Assembly (NCBI GenBank): GCA_016207445.1
Contig: JACQPS010000016.1
Span: forward strand, 1-6,073
From: Gemmatimonadota bacterium
GTDB lineage: Bacteria > Gemmatimonadota > Gemmatimonadetes > Longimicrobiales > RSA9
Direction of reading: 5' to 3'
Length of the DNA stretch: 6,073 nucleotides
Shown here: positions 5,976 through 6,073 of the stretch, one piece after another
Position numbering within the stretch: position 1 is the first letter of the stretch
How the letters are laid out: every line of letters starts with the position of its first letter
Translations under genes and position numbers: made by a program
Notes under the pieces: model-generated
What the model saw: the letters and a program-made list of their open reading frames with translations, nothing else
Databases searched by the model: none
Told to the model about the DNA's origin: nothing

Positions 5976-6053
5976 ATTCTCAGGTGCCGACTTTCGAGTG
6001 CCGATTCTCAGGTGCCGAATTTCGAGTGCCGCCGTCCGAGTGCCGCCGTCCGC
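5970..6053 (+). repeat. 14-nt GTGCCG minisatellite, outer array (plus orientation)
   Basis: Six units in exact 14-nt register start at 5970, 5984, 5998, 6012, 6026 and 6040. Tails after GTGCCG are ATTCTCAG, ACTTTCGA, ATTCTCAG, AATTTCGA, CCGTCCGA and CCGTCCGC. Units one plus two match units three plus four at 27 of 28 bases, so there is a 28-nt higher-order period. Units five and six match at 13 of 14, and share the CCGT tail start with the inverted array next door. Downstream 6054-6073 is unique sequence in which I see nothing. Confidence 0.9.
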
Positions 6054-6073
6054 TTCTCATATCTGGATGACTA

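Noticed and set aside
5834..6053. The repeat arrays as a CRISPR array.
   Set aside because: Units are 14-15 nt with only 3-4 nt between 11-bp cores, there are no unique spacers of 25-40 nt, orientation switches in the middle, and no cas gene is present.
5834..6053. The repeat arrays as replication-origin iterons.
   Set aside because: No replication initiator gene, DnaA-box cluster or AT-rich unwinding region is visible, and the orientation switch is not typical of iterons.

Overview
The window is a GC-rich stretch of bacterial chromosome with six genes, all on the minus strand. Transcription therefore runs from right to left. The mixture is typical of a Gram-negative-type bacterium: a sigma-54 activator with an intact GAFTGA loop, an exported YkuD-type L,D-transpeptidase, and a Bacillus/Thermotoga-length glucose-6-phosphate isomerase. 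High GC, heavy GTG start use and weak Shine-Dalgarno sites would suit an uncultured soil or subsurface lineage (Rokubacteria/Methylomirabilota, Acidobacteria or a deltaproteobacterial relative). That placement is a guess; no marker gene is present to settle it.

Layout in the direction of transcription: (1) 6073-5834, non-coding, holding two head-to-head arrays of a 14-nt minisatellite that begins GTGCCG; (2) 5788-4397, pgi; (3) 4396-4195, a 202-nt intergenic region with a sigma-54-type promoter candidate, an extended -10 candidate and a perfect 6+6 dyad; (4) 4194-46, a tight run of five genes: soluble sensor histidine kinase, NtrC-family sigma-54 response regulator, small YtxH membrane protein, YihY/BrkB-type polytopic membrane protein, and periplasmic L,D-transpeptidase; (5) 45-1, where the same 14-nt repeat reappears 12 nt past the last stop codon.

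The five-gene run has gaps of 62, 18 and 50 nt and then a 4-nt GTGA overlap, so it is probably one operon. The kinase and regulator form a two-component pair of the NtrB/NtrC architecture. The other three products are all membrane or cell-wall proteins, which suggests a two-component, sigma-54-linked envelope or peptidoglycan programme. A perfect 11-bp hairpin followed by TTTCTT overlaps the start codon of the YihY-type gene, so the last two genes may be expressed differently from the first three.

The least explained part of the window is the 14-nt repeat family. It occurs at both edges, in two orientations at the right edge (so that it could fold into a long imperfect hairpin), and it lies within about 50 nt of a gene boundary each time.
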